6,957 nt of DNA, taken from positions 1 to 6,957 of the forward strand of contig JAFGPY010000163.1 of NCBI GenBank assembly GCA_016935955.1, written 5' to 3'. Shown one piece after another: positions 5,801 through 6,957 of this stretch. Numbering within the stretch: the stretch's first letter is position 1; every line of letters starts with the position of its first letter. The translations under genes and the position numbers were made by a program. This DNA is from Planctomycetota bacterium. GTDB taxonomy: Bacteria; Planctomycetota; Phycisphaerae; FEN-1346; JAACEH01. The notes below the pieces were generated by a model, which was not told the DNA's origin, did not search any database, and saw only the letters and a list, made by a program, of their open reading frames with translations.

Positions 5801-6957
5801 CCGGTCTCGGCCCCGCCTTCGCCGTAGATCAGCCGCCCACTCGTCTCGCCCAGAGCGGCAAGGTTCCCCGCAGCGTCCACGTCGCCGGTCACCTTGGCCG
5901 TAAGCTGACCGGCCGCCACGACGCGACCGATTTCGTCGGCGGCCGTGATCGTGCCCGCCAGGTTGCCCGTGTCGGTTTCGACCGATCCGATGTCGCCGGC
6001 CAGGGCCTCGATGAGGGCCGCCCCGAGAATGCTGTCGGCCACCACACTGTCGATATTCTGGGCGGCGCTGAGTGTGCCGCTCAGGCTGCCGGCCGTCGAG
6101 GCGATGTCACCCAGGCTCCCGGCCAGGGCCTCGATCGTTCCCGAGATGTTGCTCGTGACCGCCACGTCAGCAATGCCGCCCGTCGTCCCTCGTAACACAC
6201 CGATCAGGCTGCCGCCGATGTTCACGTCGGCGAAACTCGTCGCCTGCACCGTGTCACCCGCCCCGTCGCCCAGGTCGCCGCCGATGTTCAGCACTGTCGA
6301 TGCGCCGCCGATGGTGACGCCGCCCGTCATGTCGCCGTCGATCGTGACGACCATCGCGTTGCCGCCCGAGGTCACGGTGCCGCTGACGTCGCCGCCGATG
6401 TCCAGCAGGGTAATCGTCCCGTTCGACGAGACGTCGCCCGAGACGCTGCCGCCAATGTCGGCCGTGCCGATGTTGCCCGCCTGGGCCTCGACCGTGCCCG
6501 AGACGTTGCCCACGACTGCCAGGTCGGTGATGTCGCCGGTGGTCGCACGCAGCACGCCGATCAGCGCGCCGCCCACGTCCACGTCGCCGAACTCCGTCGC
6601 TTGCACCACGTCGCCGGCGCCGTCGCCCAGATCGCCGCCGATGTCAAGCGTCCCAATGTCTCCGCCCGCCGTGATGCTGCCGGTCGTGTCATTGCCGACC
6701 AGAAGCGTCGTCACCGCGCCGCCGGCCGTCACCGTGCCGCTCATGTCGTTGGCAACGTCGAGCGTCGTTATCGTGCCATCCGACGAGAACGTGCCCGAGA
6801 GGCTGCCGTCGATATCGGCCGCACCGATGTTGCCGGCCTGGGCCTCGACCGTCCCCGAGACGTTGCCCACGACGGCCAGGTCGGTGATGTCGCCGGTGGT
6901 CGCACGCAGCACGCCGATCAGCGCGCCGCCCACGTCCACGTCGCCGAACTCCGTCGC
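2287..6957 (-). CDS. Giant beta-solenoid repeat protein, 5' end beyond the window
   Basis: At least 1556 residues are encoded; the start and any signal peptide are off the right edge, and GTG at 6939-6937 is an internal Val, not a start. The chain is rich in Gly, Ala, Asp, Thr and Val, with few aromatics in the repeats and a single Cys (codon 3142-3144). Its basic rung is 19-22 residues of the type TTLDVGGDLSGTVTAGGAI; six rungs make a 119-residue unit. In order: full units (6226..6939), a degenerate stretch (5242..6225), three more units (4171..5241), further rungs, a duplicated FDGxG module (3901..4086 and 2887..3072) around a non-repeat island (3646..3900) and about nine divergent rungs, then a 199-residue tail (2287..2886). 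The pattern suggests an elongated parallel beta-helix, as in bacterial surface proteins, adhesins or, with shorter rungs, bactofilins. A secreted or surface structural role is inference; I see no LPXTG, PEP-CTERM, dockerin or autotransporter barrel at the C-terminus. The stop is TGA (2289-2287). Confidence 0.85.
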   Translation of the reverse strand, partial: ATEFGDVDVGGALIGVLRATTGDITDLAVVGNVSGTVEAQAGNIGAADIDGSLSGTFSSDGTITTLDVANDMSGTVTAGGAVTTLLVGNDTTGSITAGGDIGTLDIGGDLGDGAGDVVQATEFGDVDVGGALIGVLRATTGDITDLAVVGNVSGTVEAQAGNIGTADIGGSVSGDVSSNGTITLLDIGGDVSGTVTSGGNAMVVTIDGDMTGGVTIGGASTVLNIGGDLGDGAGDTVQATSFADVNIGGSLIGVLRGTTGGIADVAVTSNISGTIEALAGSLGDIASTAGSLSGTLSAAQNIDSVVADSILGAALIEALAGDIGSVETDTGNLAGTITAADEIGRVVAAGQLTAKVTGDVDAAGNLAALGETSGRLIYGEGGAETGRVTATAGWARVALNDDGDVDVLGAPAGGIDIDLTINDVAAAIATTVSLDRLTAATDFVSLTVNGDFGRGDLAANLTGTLTVTGDGTTLNLTGQDAASTIDFGGSLDTLDSTGSLAGTINVGGPMTTLHTTGDLSGAADVDGAIGTVDVDGSVTGSLTATGAVTTLDIDGDLGDAAGDVVEAASFGDVDVGGVLIGVLRATTGDIADLAVVGNVSGTVEAQAGNIGAADIDGSLSGTLSSNGTITTLDVANDMTGTVTAGGAVTTLLVGNDMTGNITAGGAITTLDIGGDLGDAVGDVVEATSFGDVDVGGALIGVLRATTGDITDLAVVGNVSGTVEAQAGDVGVIDIGGSLSGTLSSNGTITTLDIANDMTGTVTAGGAVTTLLVGNDMTGSITAGGAITTLDIGGNLGDAAGDVVQATSFGDVDVGGALVGVLRATTGDIADLAVVGNVSGTVEAQAGSIGVVDIDGSLSGTLSSNGTITTLDVANDMTGTVTSGGALTTMNVGGNLSGDVAAGGAMTTLWVGGNLSGDVDIAGPLTTLDIDGDVSAGGTVDTAAGQGITTVDIGGLLDGNVSAGTAANRGAISSVSYGTAGNGEVAGEFDGDGTLQINGGDWTTAAGIDFEVADDELRLESMANLVYGDFNVNLLETGGETMARMWIALDASYISVMVTQVGTDPGIEVVWAGAGSTLVNEIGFDGVTGGLVSVTIDGSLNNLGGASNLNGGSITNVGTLTVSEDILGTVSIGGTLGELDVAGDVGSIRAGGAGHLNIGGNLTGGLVVGGSVIRLDVDGNVTGAVRAGSMQTMLVGGNLTGGLAVSGRLTSLDVRGDVRSGMISAGSADEITVRGELSSSVDVAGNLYELHAGGLSSTSFEAGSIHLLSVAGCLTGHVSTASGGSIDMIVVGGTLGGSVEAGGSAWSTRGTISSIQVGGISGYITGKFDGTGILLLNGQGRTMQPGMPFRYDGRLWPEWLPYEAVSGRAVSGSSAAEMFGGYLSDVDLATAVSSAVRHGAWSSVAPSHFEPLAIEPLPLYNPQYHGTYSLDGGETSQRDPLAYDMEPGDNEVQDDPTATELVDRLLDLSADPVGTASGLTLRRFWEHLRRAISRDDRDLAEAMDEMVSDAARLMGNDPLVDEVFQMATMDGPAEGDEAPSEEPSPASEPLEEAPSKL
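2887..3072 (-). repeat. FDGxG module, second (C-terminal) copy
   Basis: Sixty-two residues from GSVEAGGSAW to RLWPE contain RGTISSIQ, then GKFDGTGILLLNG, then a GMPF segment. It aligns end to end with the copy at 3901..4086, sharing the pattern G.V.AG, RG.ISS, G.FDG.G.L..NG, G..F and L..E. It closes the last block of solenoid rungs, so a rung-capping or terminating element is plausible. Confidence 0.65.
3073..3645 (-). repeat. Divergent solenoid rungs of 18-21 residues
   Basis: About nine rungs follow the non-repeat island, marked by recurring GGNLTGGLVV, GGNLTGGLAV and RGDVRSG, with turns such as RAGS and SAGS. Unlike the 119-residue units they share only the short pattern, not long identical stretches. 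They look like old solenoid units without recent duplication. The protein's single visible Cys is here (VAGCLTG). Confidence 0.65.
3646..3900 (-). other. Non-repeat island between solenoid blocks
   Basis: Eighty-five residues, including ANLVYGDFNVNLLETGG, MARMWIALDASYISVMV and IEVVWAGAG, break the rung rhythm. They hold most of the Met, Trp and Tyr of the central protein. Alternating hydrophobic residues suggest beta strands, perhaps a small inserted domain with its own binding role. I do not recognise the family. Confidence 0.5.
3901..4086 (-). repeat. FDGxG module, first copy
   Basis: Sixty-two residues from GNVSAGTAAN to ELRLE contain RGAISSVS and GEFDGDGTLQING. The matching copy at 2887..3072 lies about 1 kb downstream in the same gene. 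The module ends the repeat block at 4171..5241 and its trailing rungs just as the second copy ends the following block. Confidence 0.65.
4171..5241 (-). repeat. Three tandem 357-bp units (second block)
   Basis: The units are 4885..5241, 4528..4884 and 4171..4527, each 119 residues starting VDVGG(A/V)L(I/V)GVLRATTGDI. By hand comparison the first two agree at 107 of 119 residues. The third matches for about 70 residues, then shifts to GGNLSGDV-type rungs. At DNA level many third-position changes separate them: about 13 mismatches in a 120-bp comparison of the copies at 5140 and 4783. Confidence 0.9.
5242..6225 (-). repeat. Degenerate unit with a non-periodic insert
   Basis: This 328-residue stretch begins like a unit (VNIGGSLIGVLRGTTGGIAD) but quickly loses the 119-residue register. 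It contains a section without clear rungs (about 5480..5880, around RLIYGEGGAETGRV and TINDVAAAIATTVSL) before returning to rungs ending FGD, where the next regular unit starts. Its length is not a multiple of 357 bp, so it is not simply several decayed units in register. Confidence 0.65.
6226..6957 (-). repeat. Two tandem 357-bp units and the end of a third (first block)
   Basis: Units lie at 6583..6939 and 6226..6582; the last six codons of another unit (ATEFGD) are at 6940..6957, so the array continues beyond the window. The 120-bp segments 6481..6600 and 6838..6957 differ at only two positions, while the rest of the same two units is much more diverged. Confidence 0.9.

Noticed and set aside
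4046..6195. Long open frames on the plus strand opposite the repeat gene (4046..5827 and 4546..6195)
   Set aside because: They are antisense frames kept open by GC-rich repeats. Their translations are low-complexity (Pro/Ser/Thr or Arg/Ala/His), resemble no protein I know, and the minus-strand frame has the protein-like periodicity and conservation.
2287..6957. Bactofilin or autotransporter identity for the giant protein
   Set aside because: Rung length (19-22) and overall size do not fit the small bactofilin domain, and no C-terminal autotransporter barrel is present; only a general beta-solenoid call is justified.
4171..6957. Repeat array as a CRISPR or other DNA-level repeat element
   Set aside because: The 357-bp periodicity is exactly in codon frame, the repeats differ mostly at synonymous sites in the second block, and there is no repeat-spacer pattern.

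Overview
The window is GC-rich bacterial DNA with three genes. All lie on the minus strand, so transcription runs right to left: a giant repetitive beta-solenoid protein (2287..6957, start beyond the right edge), a GPH-family sugar:cation symporter (301..1821), and the first 33 codons of glyceraldehyde-3-phosphate dehydrogenase (1..101, running off the left edge). A very long, glycine-, aspartate- and threonine-rich, nearly cysteine-free repeat protein beside a GPH sugar transporter would fit a planctomycete (Phycisphaerae-like) or another GC-rich environmental bacterium. That placement is inference; no ribosomal or other strong phylogenetic marker is present.

Region by region: 1..101 is gap, with a good Shine-Dalgarno sequence and a textbook sigma-70-type promoter (-35 TTGCAA, 17-bp spacer, -10 TATACT). 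A perfect 10-bp inverted repeat flanks the -10 box, and a stem-loop lies in the predicted leader, so the 102..300 gap looks like a regulated promoter region. The GPH symporter fills 301..1821 and carries an unusual ~50-residue soluble N-terminal extension with a 13-residue near-duplication. The 465-bp gap 1822..2286 holds its ribosome binding site, a 12-bp perfect palindrome, an AT-rich pocket with a weak promoter-like pair, and no convincing gene.

The remaining two thirds is one open frame coding for at least 1556 residues. It is built from 119-residue (357-bp) units, each made of six rungs of about 19-22 residues, typical of a beta-solenoid. Units come in two blocks separated by a degenerate, partly non-repeat stretch. 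They are followed by more divergent rungs, a duplicated FDGxG-containing module, a non-repeat beta-type island, and a 199-residue C-terminal region with predicted amphipathic helices and an acidic Pro/Glu/Ala tail. The most interesting signals are the mosaic similarity between repeat units (a 120-bp block with 2 mismatches inside otherwise diverged units), the duplicated terminal module, and the symmetrical element on the gap promoter.

How the genes work together is uncertain. The symporter probably imports a sugar or glycoside and GAPDH is glycolytic, so those two fit carbohydrate use. The repeat protein is probably a surface or secreted structural protein and may simply be a neighbour. I see no mobile element, CRISPR array, tRNA or rRNA.
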